A stretch of DNA of 64,000 nt from Rikenellaceae bacterium. GTDB lineage: Bacteria; Bacteroidota; Bacteroidia; Bacteroidales; Rikenellaceae. The translations under genes and the position numbers were made by a program. The stretch covers positions 1 through 64,000 of the forward strand of contig JAJQEF010000020.1 in the NCBI GenBank assembly GCA_021201795.1, written 5' to 3'. Shown one piece after another: positions 49,020 through 57,957 of the stretch. Below the pieces are notes generated by a model. The model saw only the letters and a list, made by a program, of their open reading frames with translations. It searched no databases and was not told where the DNA came from. How positions within the stretch are numbered: the first letter of the stretch is position 1; every line of letters begins with the position of its first letter.

Positions 49020-49035
49020 TTTACTCAATATTGAT

Positions 49036-50358
49036 TTATTGGAATAATTTATTGAAATCCTCTGCCGATATTTTTTTCTTGCTTATAGATAAGTTTTCAC
49101 TTGCGGCATCCACAATTTTTTTCTCGAAAACCTTGTCGTGAATTTTTTTCAATTCCTCTTTATTCGAGAGTATCTGCTCAGCGTAGTTCTCTAGCATATC
49201 GTCTGCAACTGAAGGCATGCCGTAATACGCGAACTGCATTGCAGCCATAGCTTTGGCTTCTTCTTTCAATTCATCCTGAGTAACTTCCAGATTTAATTTC
49301 TCAACGAAGTATCTCTGGATAAGATACCAACGCATCATATCAGCGAATGCAGGAAATTCTTTTTCAATGTCTTCTTTTGAAAATTTCCCGTCATTAACAG
49401 CGTATAACCAATTTTTAAGGAATTCTTCAGGAAGGCTTAGATTTGCTTTTTTCAGGAGATAATCCTTGACGTCAATGGCAAATTTATAATCCGTTTCACG
49501 GCTAAGTTCAGATTCTATCTGTTGCTCTACGTATTTGTTAAATTCGTCTTCATTATTAACATTGCCTTCAGGGAACGCCATCTTGAAGAATTCTTCGTTC
49601 AGTTCAGAAGTTATGAATTGGCGTATTTTTGTGATTTCGAGCGAAAATTCAGGATTTATACCGTCGAGTTCGTCTTCTTTAACACCAAGAATGGAAGCTC
49701 TCTGTGAAGGAGTTTTGTAAAGTTCGTTGACGTTGACTTCCATTTTATCCCAGACTTTTTTACCGATGAACGGAGCGCGTTCTTCCTCACTCATACCGAC
49801 CAATCCCACGTAAGCCTCTTCGATTTTCATTTCTTCCTGGTCCAAGGTGACTGTAAGAGCCTCGTCTTTAGAAACTACGTCTACGTCTTCGAGTTTGCCG
49901 AAACGACGGAGGTAGTTTTCTTTGTAGCCGCTGGTCATGTCGTCAGCAATCTTGATCGAATATTTTGTAACTTTATCTTCTTTTTTATCGAGCTCTATAT
50001 TAACTTCCGGAGCAATACCTATTTCGAAAAGGAATTCGAATTCTGTGCTGTTTTCGAAATCGATAGGTTCCTGTTTGCTGCTCGGCATAAGTTCTCCGAG
50101 TGTTTTGGTGTTGCTCTCGTTCAGGTTGTCGACACTCGCTTTAGTTGCGACCCTGTAAGCCTCTTCTGCGACGGTGCTCTTCCTGTACATTTTATTGATG
50201 ATCCCCATGGGAACCATTCCCGGGCGGAAACCTGGTACGTTCGCTTTTTTCCTGTAATTGCGGAGCGCTTTGTCTACTGCTTCTGTATAATCCTGTTCTC
50301 CTACGGAAACTTTCAGTAAAGCGGTTTGGTTGTCGAGGTTTTCTCTTACGATGTTCAT
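49036..50358 (-). CDS. tig: Trigger factor
   Basis: Ribosome-associated chaperone, 440 residues. The N-terminal ribosome-binding domain carries YRKKANVPGFRPGMVPMGIINKMY (the FRxGxxP signature is present). The middle PPIase domain is degenerate, as in Bacteroidota, and the C-terminal helical chaperone domain (about 270-440) is complete. Its exact promoter (TTTG-N19-TATCTTTG) lies upstream at 50410-50440. Confidence 0.93.
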   Translation of the reverse strand: MNIVRENLDNQTALLKVSVGEQDYTEAVDKALRNYRKKANVPGFRPGMVPMGIINKMYRKSTVAEEAYRVATKASVDNLNESNTKTLGELMPSSKQEPIDFENSTEFEFLFEIGIAPEVNIELDKKEDKVTKYSIKIADDMTSGYKENYLRRFGKLEDVDVVSKDEALTVTLDQEEMKIEEAYVGLVGMSEEERAPFIGKKVWDKMEVNVNELYKTPSQRASILGVKEDELDGINPEFSLEITKIRQFITSELNEEFFKMAFPEGNVNNEDEFNKYVEQQIESELSRETDYKFAIDVKDYLLKKANLSLPEEFLKNWLYAVNDGKFSKEDIEKEFPAFADMMRWYLIQRYFVEKLNLEVTQDELKEEAKAMAAMQFAYYGMPSVADDMLENYAEQILSNKEELKKIHDKVFEKKIVDAASENLSISKKKISAEDFNKLFQ

Positions 50359-50409
50359 TTTATGTTATTTATATTGTTATTCAAGGCTAAAGTCATGAAT
50401 TTTAAGGCA

Positions 50410-50440
50410 CAAAGATACAGTATTTAAAATATATAACAAA
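50410..50440 (-). promoter_or_regulatory. Promoter of tig
   Basis: On the minus strand, TTTG (50437-50440), a 19-base spacer and TATCTTTG (50410-50417) match the Bacteroidota consensus exactly. The transcript would start about 45 bases before the ATG. Confidence 0.75.
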
Positions 50441-50536
50441 TTTGGGCGAATAAAAAAATATTTTACCTCTGCAGTTTAAATCCTTGTAAATCAATTAATT
50501 GAATCTTAATATTTATTAAAATCAACTAAAGCTGAC

Positions 50537-51214
50537 ATGAAAAAATTATTAATTGCGACATCTGTAGTGCTTGTATGCGTTTTTGTAGCGTGCGCCCAAA
50601 ACAAAGAAGAAAAAGTTACGATGCAGGGTATACCTTATCCGTTGGAGTGGGTCAATACACCTTTAAGTTGGGATGTCGATGGAAGTGACTTTACTTTGGT
50701 AGGAGGTAAAGGCTCGCGTTTGTTCGTAGATCCACGCAAGGAGAGTCGCGACGATACGGGACCAATGCTGCTGTTTCAGCCGGATGAAACATTCCTGTTC
50801 AGTTGTAAAATGAAAGTGGAATTCGGAGCGGTGTTCGATGCAGGTGTGCTGATGATCTACGATAATACGGATCTTTGGGCTAAACTGTGTTTCGAGTATG
50901 CGCCTGATCCTGAGCAGAGGCCTACTATGGTATCTGTTATCAATAAAAAATATTCAGATGACAGCAATCACCATTATGTGGATGGCGATGAGGTTTATGC
51001 AAGGATTGCAGGACTCGGGGGCGGAGCGTATGCGTTCCATTATTCTATGGATGGTGAAACATGGTATCTGCTTCGTTATTTCGAAATGGGAACGGACAAG
51101 AAATTGAGGATCGGGTTCCTTTCTCAATCGCCGCGCGGAGAACAGTGTAAAACCGTATTCTCGGAAATTAAATACTCTTCGGATAAGCTGGGGAATATTA
51201 GAAGCGGTGAGTAA
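50537..51214 (+). CDS. DUF1349 lipoprotein
   Basis: A 225-residue secreted protein with a lipoprotein signal (MKKLLIATSVVLVCVFVACAQ, Cys19) and a concanavalin-like DUF1349 domain (DTGPMLLFQPDETFLFSCKMKVEFGAVFDAGVLMIYDNTDLWAKLCFE ... YSMDGETWYLLRYFEMG). The family has a beta-sandwich that may bind carbohydrate; function is unknown. It stands alone and ends before a shared terminator next to tRNA-Leu. Confidence 0.82.
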   Translation: MKKLLIATSVVLVCVFVACAQNKEEKVTMQGIPYPLEWVNTPLSWDVDGSDFTLVGGKGSRLFVDPRKESRDDTGPMLLFQPDETFLFSCKMKVEFGAVFDAGVLMIYDNTDLWAKLCFEYAPDPEQRPTMVSVINKKYSDDSNHHYVDGDEVYARIAGLGGGAYAFHYSMDGETWYLLRYFEMGTDKKLRIGFLSQSPRGEQCKTVFSEIKYSSDKLGNIRSGE

Positions 51215-51230
51215 AAGAGGACATATTTTA

Positions 51231-51272
51231 AAACAAAAGAACCTTAAACATCAGTTTAAGGTTCTTTTGTTT
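51231..51272. terminator. Terminator between DUF1349 gene and tRNA-Leu
   Basis: Perfect 18-base arms (AAACAAAAGAACCTTAAA and complement) with a six-base loop; convergent transcription units on both sides. Confidence 0.9.
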
Positions 51273-51273
51273 G

Positions 51274-51355
51274 TGCGGGTGGAGGGACTCGAACCCCCAC
51301 GCCGTGAAGCACTAGATCCTAAGTCTAGCGTGACTACCAATTACACCACACCCGC
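51274..51355 (-). tRNA. tRNA-Leu (anticodon TAG)
   Basis: The minus strand reads GCGGGTG...CACCCGC-A: a seven-base-pair acceptor stem with discriminator A, a D arm (TGTAATTGGTAGTCACGC), the anticodon loop CTTAGGA with TAG, a long variable arm region (TGCTTCACGGCGT), and a T arm with GGTTCGAGTCC. Length is 82 bases, fitting a class II tRNA. CCA is not encoded. Confidence 0.95.
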
Positions 51356-51413
51356 ATTGGATGATGCAAATGTAATGAAAATTTTTTATTTGCAAATTTT
51401 TGATGTTAAATTT

Positions 51414-52121
51414 TTAAAAAGTTACCGTTAAGCCGTACCCCTGAGTGACGCAGAATACCTGGCTGTAAATGAAAAAGTCTTCCCGTGTAGTCTCGATCCT
51501 GCGATTAAGCTGTAATACCGGGCTTCCGGGCGTCGTGTGGAAAAAATCACTCAGTCGTTTATCTGCTTTTATCGCGAATAACTGCTGGGTTCCCCCTGTC
51601 ACGGTGATCCTGTAATTTTTACGCAGGGAATCGAAGAGGGATTCGTTCTCCAGATCGAGATCGTAAAATCCCGGTAGTCCCTTGTCCTGCAGCATTGTGA
51701 TATCGAAGAACATTGGCGAACCGTTCATTTCCCTGAGCCGTTCGAAATATATACACCCTGAATTTCTTTCATCACGAGTGATATGAAAAGAGAAGGCTTC
51801 GGTCCATTCGCGGTGGTCCGGTTTGACTATGATTTTTGTCTTTAAGAGTTCTTTACCGACAGCGGTAGTGGTTCCGGATAGCGAGAGTATCCCTATGCCC
51901 TTTGGAGCGCCTTTGACGATACTGCCTTTGCCGTGGTGCTTCATAACCATTCCTTCATCCACCAATGCCTGCACAGCCTTACGGACCGTAGGGCGCGTAG
52001 TGTTGAATTCTTCGCATAGCTCGTTTTCAGACGGAAGTATGTCTCCTGCGCGGTACCTGCCTCCGGCGATGTCTTTGCGAAGCGTCTCGTAAACGAGTTT
52101 ATATATAGGCAGATCTTTCAT
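51414..52121 (-). CDS. GntR-family regulator with UTRA domain
   Basis: A 235-residue regulator. N-terminal winged HTH of the HutC subfamily (IYKLVYETLRKDIAGGRYRAGDILPSENELCEEFNTTRPTVRKAVQALVDEGMVMKHHGKGSIV), then a UTRA effector-binding domain that usually binds a small sugar or phosphorylated metabolite (CIYFERLREMNGSPMFFDITML ... SPVLQLNRRIETTREDFFIYSQVFC). It is divergent from the dehydrogenase operon, with palindromes between. That makes it the likely local regulator of the operon and of itself; inference from position. Confidence 0.9.
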   Translation of the reverse strand: MKDLPIYKLVYETLRKDIAGGRYRAGDILPSENELCEEFNTTRPTVRKAVQALVDEGMVMKHHGKGSIVKGAPKGIGILSLSGTTTAVGKELLKTKIIVKPDHREWTEAFSFHITRDERNSGCIYFERLREMNGSPMFFDITMLQDKGLPGFYDLDLENESLFDSLRKNYRITVTGGTQQLFAIKADKRLSDFFHTTPGSPVLQLNRRIETTREDFFIYSQVFCVTQGYGLTVTF

Positions 52122-52186
52122 CCTGTAATTCTTTTTTAAATTTGATATAGACCGTTTATAACGGCAAAATCCGAATCTCTACATGA

Positions 52187-52219
52187 CAAATATAAAATAA
52201 AACCCAAAAACTATACAAG
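52187..52219 (-). promoter_or_regulatory. Predicted promoter of the GntR gene
   Basis: On the minus strand, CTTG (52216-52219), a 21-base spacer and TATATTTG (52187-52194). The -33-like box falls within the palindrome at 52214-52232, which would allow autoregulation. Confidence 0.5.
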
Positions 52220-52232
52220 TTGTAAACTTGTA
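52214..52232. promoter_or_regulatory. Operator candidate 1 (palindrome)
   Basis: TACAAGTT-GTA-AACTTGTA: perfect 8-base arms with a three-base spacer. The half-site AACTTGTA recurs in part at 52290 and at 52315. It overlaps the -33-like box of the GntR promoter. Confidence 0.65.
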
Positions 52233-52290
52233 AATATTAAAATATTGTGTAACTATTTGATATACAGTCATAAAAATATTTAAAAATTTA

Positions 52291-52321
52291 CTTGTATATA
52301 TTGAATTAAGTTGTAACTTTG
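52291..52321 (+). promoter_or_regulatory. Promoter of the dehydrogenase operon with operator candidate 2
   Basis: CTTG (52291-52294), a 19-base spacer and TAACTTTG (52314-52321) fit the Bacteroidota consensus apart from C in -33. A second palindrome, AAGTT-GT-AACTT (52308-52319), overlaps the -7 box, where a bound repressor would block RNA polymerase. The E2 ATG is 52 bases downstream. Confidence 0.6.
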
Positions 52322-52373
52322 TAAAAACAGTATTTTGCGAAATCTTTAAAAATAAATATATACTAACTAATTT

Positions 52374-53708
52374 ATGGTAACAGTAGTAATTATGCCCAAA
52401 CAGGGACAATCGGTAGAGAGCTGTATTGTTTCCGAATTCAAAAAGAAAAAGGGCGACAAAGTGTCCAAAGGGGATATTCTTTTCGCTTACGAAACCGACA
52501 AGGCTTCGTTCGAAGAAGAATCGCAGGTCGAAGGAACGGTTCTCGACGTATTTTACAGCGACGGAGATGAAATTCCGGTTCTTACTAACGTGATGGTTAT
52601 CGGTAACGAAGGAGAATCCACAGCTGAATTCAATCCTAACGGAGGAGGAGTTCATGTGTCGGAGCCTGAACCGGTACAACCTGTAAAAGAAGAGATCGCG
52701 GAAGTTAAAACGGAAGATATTAAGTCCGCTCCTCAGGTGCAGACTTTGGGAGAGAAATCTATCGGAGTGTCGCCTCGTGCGCGCGCCCTTGCGGATAAAG
52801 AAGCGGTAAGCCTCTCCGATGTTCAGGGAACAGGACCAAAAGGAAGGATCATCGAACGCGACGTTAAGGCTGTTGTTCAGTCAAGACCTAAAATGACGCC
52901 CCTTGCTAAAGAAGTCGCTAAAGAGACGGGAAGCACACCTCAGACAGGAACAGGGCTTGCAGGCAAGATCACAGGTGCGGACGTGGTGTCTAAAAATCCT
53001 GTTTATTCAGGCGACTTCGAGATCAAACCGCTCACTAATATGCGTAAACTCATTGCAAAAGCAATGCACGCTTCGCTTCAGAATTCCGCACAGCTTACGC
53101 ATCACCTAAGTGCGGACGCACGAAGAATGCTGGAACTCAGGAAAAAAGTCAAAGCTGCTATGGATAAGGGAGTCGGTGCTAATATCACGCTTAACGATAT
53201 GGTGTGCTTCGCAGTTATCAAGGCGCTTAAAAAATTCCCACAGGTCAATGCGCAACTGCTCGGCGACAGTATGAAATATTTCAACAAGGTACATCTTGCT
53301 CTTGCGGTAGATACCGACAGAGGACTGATGGTTCCTGTGGTTAAGAACGCGGACGATCTCTCTATACAGGGACTCTCTAATCAATTTAAGGAAATAGCTA
53401 ACGCTTGTAAAAAAGGAAGTATCGATCCCGATCTTCTTGCAGCGGATGCAGCTTCATTCACCGTATCTAATCTCGGAAATTACGGTGTGGAGATATTTAC
53501 CCCTGTTATAAACCTTCCGCAGGTTGCGATTCTCGGTGTGAATACAATCGTTCCGCGTCCTAAGGATCTGGGCGACGGTGTGTACGGATTCGTTCCCCAT
53601 ATCGGACTCAGCCTTACTTACGATCACCGCGCACTCGATGGAGGAGAAGCTACGAGATTCGTTAAACAGGTTGCGATAGAAATAGAAAATCTGGAATTCG
53701 AAGTATAA
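52374..53708 (+). CDS. 2-oxoacid dehydrogenase E2 (dihydrolipoyl acyltransferase)
   Basis: Core acyltransferase of a 2-oxoacid dehydrogenase complex, 444 residues. A lipoyl domain with the modifiable lysine K43 (YETDKASF) comes first. Two peripheral-subunit-binding-like segments follow: SPRARALADKEA...GPKGRI (about 132-168) and TPLAKEVAKETG...LAGKIT (about 174-207). The acyltransferase domain ends in DHRALDGG with catalytic H418 and D422. Pyruvate is the likely default substrate but the sequence does not settle it. First gene of the operon; the small membrane-protein gene starts 1 base after its stop. Confidence 0.92.
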   Translation: MVTVVIMPKQGQSVESCIVSEFKKKKGDKVSKGDILFAYETDKASFEEESQVEGTVLDVFYSDGDEIPVLTNVMVIGNEGESTAEFNPNGGGVHVSEPEPVQPVKEEIAEVKTEDIKSAPQVQTLGEKSIGVSPRARALADKEAVSLSDVQGTGPKGRIIERDVKAVVQSRPKMTPLAKEVAKETGSTPQTGTGLAGKITGADVVSKNPVYSGDFEIKPLTNMRKLIAKAMHASLQNSAQLTHHLSADARRMLELRKKVKAAMDKGVGANITLNDMVCFAVIKALKKFPQVNAQLLGDSMKYFNKVHLALAVDTDRGLMVPVVKNADDLSIQGLSNQFKEIANACKKGSIDPDLLAADAASFTVSNLGNYGVEIFTPVINLPQVAILGVNTIVPRPKDLGDGVYGFVPHIGLSLTYDHRALDGGEATRFVKQVAIEIENLEFEV

Positions 53709-53709
53709 G

Positions 53710-54039
53710 ATGACACTGTCGGTAATCGATAAAGCTATCCGTATAAGCGGAATAACGATGATCTGTTTAGGGATTCTCGTTGTTCTGTGCGAATTCGGAA
53801 CGATACGTCTCGCAGGAACAGGCGGGATGTTATTGATGTCCGGAGCAATTAATTTATACTATTATAAAAATTCCACTCTTGCCGCATATCGAAGGCTGGT
53901 GATAATGAATTTAATGGTTTGCTTTATAGGGTTATTTATCACTATTGGGGGTACGGGTCGTGTAATTTCGATACTATTGATCGCGATCTCAGTCCTAATG
54001 GTTTGTCTTCTTTTAAAAAAGAAAAAAATAAACAAATAA
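53710..54039 (+). CDS. Small membrane protein within the dehydrogenase operon
   Basis: Unrecognised 109-residue protein with four hydrophobic segments (about 12-28, 32-48, 62-78 and 82-102) and a short Lys-rich C-terminus (LKKKKINK). It lies between the E2 and E3 genes with gaps of 1 and 3 bases, so it is translated as part of the operon. No known dehydrogenase complex subunit matches this size and topology. Confidence 0.75.
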   Translation: MTLSVIDKAIRISGITMICLGILVVLCEFGTIRLAGTGGMLLMSGAINLYYYKNSTLAAYRRLVIMNLMVCFIGLFITIGGTGRVISILLIAISVLMVCLLLKKKKINK

Positions 54040-54042
54040 TTT

Positions 54043-55398
54043 ATGATAGATTTAGCAATTATAGGCGCAGGGCCTGCTGGATATGTTGCTGCCGAGAGAG
54101 CAGGAGCTAAAGGGCTGAAGGTCGTGCTCTTCGAGAAAAAAGAACTCGGTGGAGTGTGTCTTAACGAGGGATGTATCCCAACCAAGACGCTTCTTTACAG
54201 CGCAAAAGTTTACGACACTGCTAAGCATGGTGACAAATACGGAGTATTTGCACCGGACGTAACGTTCGATTTCAAAAAAATAACCGATCGCAAAAACAAA
54301 GTAGTTAAAAAACTCGTAGGCGGTGTTGGTGCTAAAATGAAGGCACACCATGTAGAAGTCATTAAAGGCAACGCTTATATTAAAGAGCGCGGTTCCGAAG
54401 GAATCGAGATCGAATCTGCCGGACAGAGTTACTTCGCTAAGAACCTGCTGGTCTGCACCGGTTCTGAGGCATTCGTTCCGCCGATTCCCGGATTGGAGTC
54501 TACAGGAGACGTTATCCTTACCAACAGGGAGATACTCGCACTTACCGAAAAACCGGAATCGCTGGTTATAATCGGAGGCGGTGTTATCGGAATGGAGTTC
54601 GCAAGTTTCTTTAACAGCATGGGCACTAAGGTCACTGTTATCGAGATGCTCGATGAGATACTTACCGGCATGGATAAAGGCATGAGCGCTATGCTCCGCG
54701 ATATGTACGCGAAGAAAGGAGTGGAATTCAACCTGCAGGCCAAAGTCGTGGAAATAAAGGGTAATGAAGTGGTCTTCGAAAAAGACGGACAGAAACAGTC
54801 CGTTAAAGGCGATAAAATTCTTGTCAGTGTCGGAAGGCGCGCGGTTATAGCAGGATTCGGACTGGAGAACTTAGGTGTGGAACTGTACCGCGGAGGTATT
54901 AAAGTCGACGAGAAAATGAAGACCAACGTACCTAACGTATATGCGGCAGGAGACGTTACCGGATTCTCTCTTCTTGCTCACACTGCGAGCCGTGAGGGCG
55001 AAGTCGTCGTCAATAACCTAACAGGACGTAATGATATAATGAGATATAACGCTATTCCTGGCGTAGTTTATACCAATCCGGAAATTGCAGGCGTAGGACT
55101 TACCGAAGAAGCTGCCAAAGCTAAAGATATCCCTTACAGGGTGGCATCGCTTCCTATGGCTTACGCGGGGCGCTTCATCGCTGAGAATGAAGGCGGAAGC
55201 GGCGTCTGTAAGGTACTTGTAGGTGAAAAATACGGTGAAATATTAGGTGTCCATATGCTCGGAAATCCGTCTAGCGAGATGATATACGGAGCCTGTATGG
55301 CTATCGAGCAGGAGATGACGTTGAAAGAGATGGAAGAAGTCGTCTTCCCTCATCCTACTGTTTCCGAGATATTTAAAGAGACCGTATTCTCGTTTTAA
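54043..55398 (+). CDS. lpdA: Dihydrolipoyl dehydrogenase (E3)
   Basis: FAD flavoenzyme that reoxidises the E2 lipoyl group with NAD+. The 451 residues show the FAD-binding GAGPAGYVAAERA, the redox disulfide C39/C44 (GGVCLNEGCIPTK), a second Rossmann motif (IIGGGVIGMEF), AAGDVTGFSLLAHTASREG, and the C-terminal catalytic HPTVSE pair. Complete and of normal length. Third gene of the operon. Confidence 0.96.
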   Translation: MIDLAIIGAGPAGYVAAERAGAKGLKVVLFEKKELGGVCLNEGCIPTKTLLYSAKVYDTAKHGDKYGVFAPDVTFDFKKITDRKNKVVKKLVGGVGAKMKAHHVEVIKGNAYIKERGSEGIEIESAGQSYFAKNLLVCTGSEAFVPPIPGLESTGDVILTNREILALTEKPESLVIIGGGVIGMEFASFFNSMGTKVTVIEMLDEILTGMDKGMSAMLRDMYAKKGVEFNLQAKVVEIKGNEVVFEKDGQKQSVKGDKILVSVGRRAVIAGFGLENLGVELYRGGIKVDEKMKTNVPNVYAAGDVTGFSLLAHTASREGEVVVNNLTGRNDIMRYNAIPGVVYTNPEIAGVGLTEEAAKAKDIPYRVASLPMAYAGRFIAENEGGSGVCKVLVGEKYGEILGVHMLGNPSSEMIYGACMAIEQEMTLKEMEEVVFPHPTVSEIFKETVFSF

Positions 55399-55447
55399 AC
55401 AAACAATTAACAAAGTTATTAACAGAAAATTTTAAAAATATAAAGTT

Positions 55448-57922
55448 ATGCCTAAATCGCAATACATCGACCCGGATAAAATGAGACAGGCTGGGGAAAT
55501 CAAATTTACACCGATACCTGTAAATCAGTATAAAAAATCCGTAAAGGACGAGCTCAAGGATAAAAATTTCACTAAAGAAGACCTCAAAAGAATCTACCAT
55601 GACATGGTAGTGATCCGTGAATTCGAAACCATGCTCAACCTTGTTAAAACAACAGGTGGATACAAGGGTGTCGAATACAATAACCCTGGACCTGCACATT
55701 TATCTGCCGGACAGGAAGCTGCTGCCGTAGGTATGGCTTACAATCTAACTATCGACGACTTTATCTTCGGTTCCCACAGAAGTCACGGAGAAATTCTCGC
55801 TAAGGGTCTGCGCGCAATCGAACTTCTCAGCGATGAGAAGCTTAGTGAAATTATGAACGGATTCTGGGATGGTGCTACGGTTAAAGTGGTCGAAGCCGGA
55901 TTTAAAGGTTCTGTTAAGGATCTTGCTAAAAGATTCCTTGTTTACGGTGCGATGGCAGAGGTGTTCGCTCGCGTAACAGGGTTCAATAAAGGGCTCGGCG
56001 GAAGTATGCACGCGTTCTTCACACCGTTCGGGATTTATCCTAACAATGCTATCGTGGGCGGTAGCGGCGATATAGCGGTAGGTGCTGCACTGTATAAAAA
56101 AGTTAACCGCAAACCCGGTATCGTAGTTGCTAATATCGGTGACGCTTCTATGGCCTGTGGACCTGTATGGGAAGGACTCGTATTCGCTGCAATGGACCAG
56201 TTTAAAACCCTATGGGAAGGTGATATGAAAGGTGGGCTGCCAATCATCATCAACATAATGAACAACCAGTACGGTATGGGCGGACAGACCTGCGGAGAGA
56301 CTATGGGCTACGGACAGGCAGCGCGTATCGGTGCGGGTGTGAACCCTGAGCAGATGCATGCTGAGCGTGTGGACGGATACAATCCTCTCGCGGTTATCGA
56401 CGCTTACAAACGTAAGATGAAGGTTCTCGAAGAGAAGAACGGTCCTGTACTTTTAGACGTTCTTACATACCGTTACAGCGGACACTCTCCATCTGACGCG
56501 TCTTCTTATCGTACCAAAGAGGAAGTGGAAGCATGGGAAGCTCACGACTGTATCAAAGGGTTTGCTAAACAGCTTATAGACGGTAAAGTCGCTACGCAGA
56601 AAGAACTGGATGAAATTTCAAATCAGGTAGGCGACCTTATCTTCGATATATTCAAACTTGCTATCGACGAGGAGAAATCTCCGAGAATGGATCTTAAAAA
56701 AGAACCGGGACTTATCGGAACAATGATGTTCTCGAACGAGTCCGTAGATTCTTTATCCGACGCTAAACCGGATGTGAACCATCCTATGGAAGAAAACTTC
56801 CGTGTTCAGCAAATAGCTAAAAAAGAACGCTTCGCATTCGATAAAGATGGCAAACCGTTCTCTAAAATGAAACAATATCAGTTGAGGGACGGTCTCTTCG
56901 AAGCGATTATCGACAGGTTCTACAAGGATGCCTCTCTCGTCGCTTACGGCGAAGAAAATCGCGACTGGGGCGGAGCGTTCGCAGTTTACCGCGGACTTAC
57001 CGAGGCTCTTCCGTATCACAGGCTGTTCAATTCGCCTATATCGGAAGCGTCTATCGTGGGAACAGCTATCGGTTACGCTATGTGCGGAGGACGTGTAATT
57101 TCTGAAATAATGTACTGTGACTTCATCGGAAGGTGCGGAGACGAAATATTCAATCAGATGCCTAAATGGCAGGCTATGAGCGGTAATGTTATCAAAATGC
57201 CAGTCGTGGTACGTGTATCTGTAGGTTCGAAATACGGTGCACAGCACTCTCAGGACTGGACTTCGCTCGTGGCTCATATCCCCGGACTTAAAGTCGTATT
57301 CCCTGTAACACCATACGATGCGAAGGGGCTTATGAACAGTGCGCTTCAGGGAACAGATCCGGTAATCTTCTTCGAGAGCCAGAGAATTTACGATATAGGC
57401 GAACAGTTCCATGAAGGCGGTGTACCGGAAGGATACTATGAAATACCTATGGGTGAACCCGATATCAAACGCAAGGGCGATGATGTAACTATCCTTACGA
57501 TAGGTTCCACTTTATATCCTGCATTGCAGGCTGCCGATATTCTTCAGGAAAAATACGGCATGAGCGCGGAAGTTATCGATGCACGTTCGCTCGTTCCGTT
57601 CAATTACGAGAAGGTTCTCGAATCGGTTAAGAAAACCGGCCGCATTCTCCTCGCGAGCGACGCTAACTCGCGCGGATCGTTCCTTAACGAGATGGCTCGC
57701 AATATAACGGAACTTGCGTTCGATTACCTCGACGCACCTGCGGTGGTTGTAGGTTCGCGCAACTGGATCACTCCGTGCTACGAACTCGAAGACGCATTCT
57801 TCCCTCAGCCGGACTGGTTCCTGGATGCTATCCATGAGAAAATAGTTCCTCTTAACGGTCATGTACCTTCTCGGAATTTCACCGACGCGGAACAGTTAAG
57901 AAGGGCAAAGGAAGGTATCTAA
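55448..57922 (+). CDS. Fused E1 alpha-beta 2-oxoacid dehydrogenase
   Basis: TPP-dependent decarboxylase with alpha and beta subunits joined in one 824-residue chain. The alpha half (about 30-430) carries VIREFETML, GGSMHAFF, the TPP/metal loop GDASMACGPVWEG...IIINIMNNQYG and the phosphorylation-loop-like YSGHSPSD. The beta half (about 475-810) carries the GEENRDWGGAF start, SPISEASIVGTAIGYA and YGAQHSQDW. Fused E1 proteins with this layout occur in gut Bacteroidota and Firmicutes; the 2-oxoacid is not fixed by sequence. It starts 49 bases after E3. Confidence 0.92.
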   Translation: MPKSQYIDPDKMRQAGEIKFTPIPVNQYKKSVKDELKDKNFTKEDLKRIYHDMVVIREFETMLNLVKTTGGYKGVEYNNPGPAHLSAGQEAAAVGMAYNLTIDDFIFGSHRSHGEILAKGLRAIELLSDEKLSEIMNGFWDGATVKVVEAGFKGSVKDLAKRFLVYGAMAEVFARVTGFNKGLGGSMHAFFTPFGIYPNNAIVGGSGDIAVGAALYKKVNRKPGIVVANIGDASMACGPVWEGLVFAAMDQFKTLWEGDMKGGLPIIINIMNNQYGMGGQTCGETMGYGQAARIGAGVNPEQMHAERVDGYNPLAVIDAYKRKMKVLEEKNGPVLLDVLTYRYSGHSPSDASSYRTKEEVEAWEAHDCIKGFAKQLIDGKVATQKELDEISNQVGDLIFDIFKLAIDEEKSPRMDLKKEPGLIGTMMFSNESVDSLSDAKPDVNHPMEENFRVQQIAKKERFAFDKDGKPFSKMKQYQLRDGLFEAIIDRFYKDASLVAYGEENRDWGGAFAVYRGLTEALPYHRLFNSPISEASIVGTAIGYAMCGGRVISEIMYCDFIGRCGDEIFNQMPKWQAMSGNVIKMPVVVRVSVGSKYGAQHSQDWTSLVAHIPGLKVVFPVTPYDAKGLMNSALQGTDPVIFFESQRIYDIGEQFHEGGVPEGYYEIPMGEPDIKRKGDDVTILTIGSTLYPALQAADILQEKYGMSAEVIDARSLVPFNYEKVLESVKKTGRILLASDANSRGSFLNEMARNITELAFDYLDAPAVVVGSRNWITPCYELEDAFFPQPDWFLDAIHEKIVPLNGHVPSRNFTDAEQLRRAKEGI

Positions 57923-57957
57923 TATACACGACTATTAACTGACTTAAAACTAATTTA

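Noticed and set aside
56035-57412. Long minus-strand frames opposite the fused E1 gene (e.g. 219 codons)
   Set aside because: They lie entirely within a strongly conserved plus-strand enzyme gene and show no domain or signal of their own; they reflect codon bias of the real gene.
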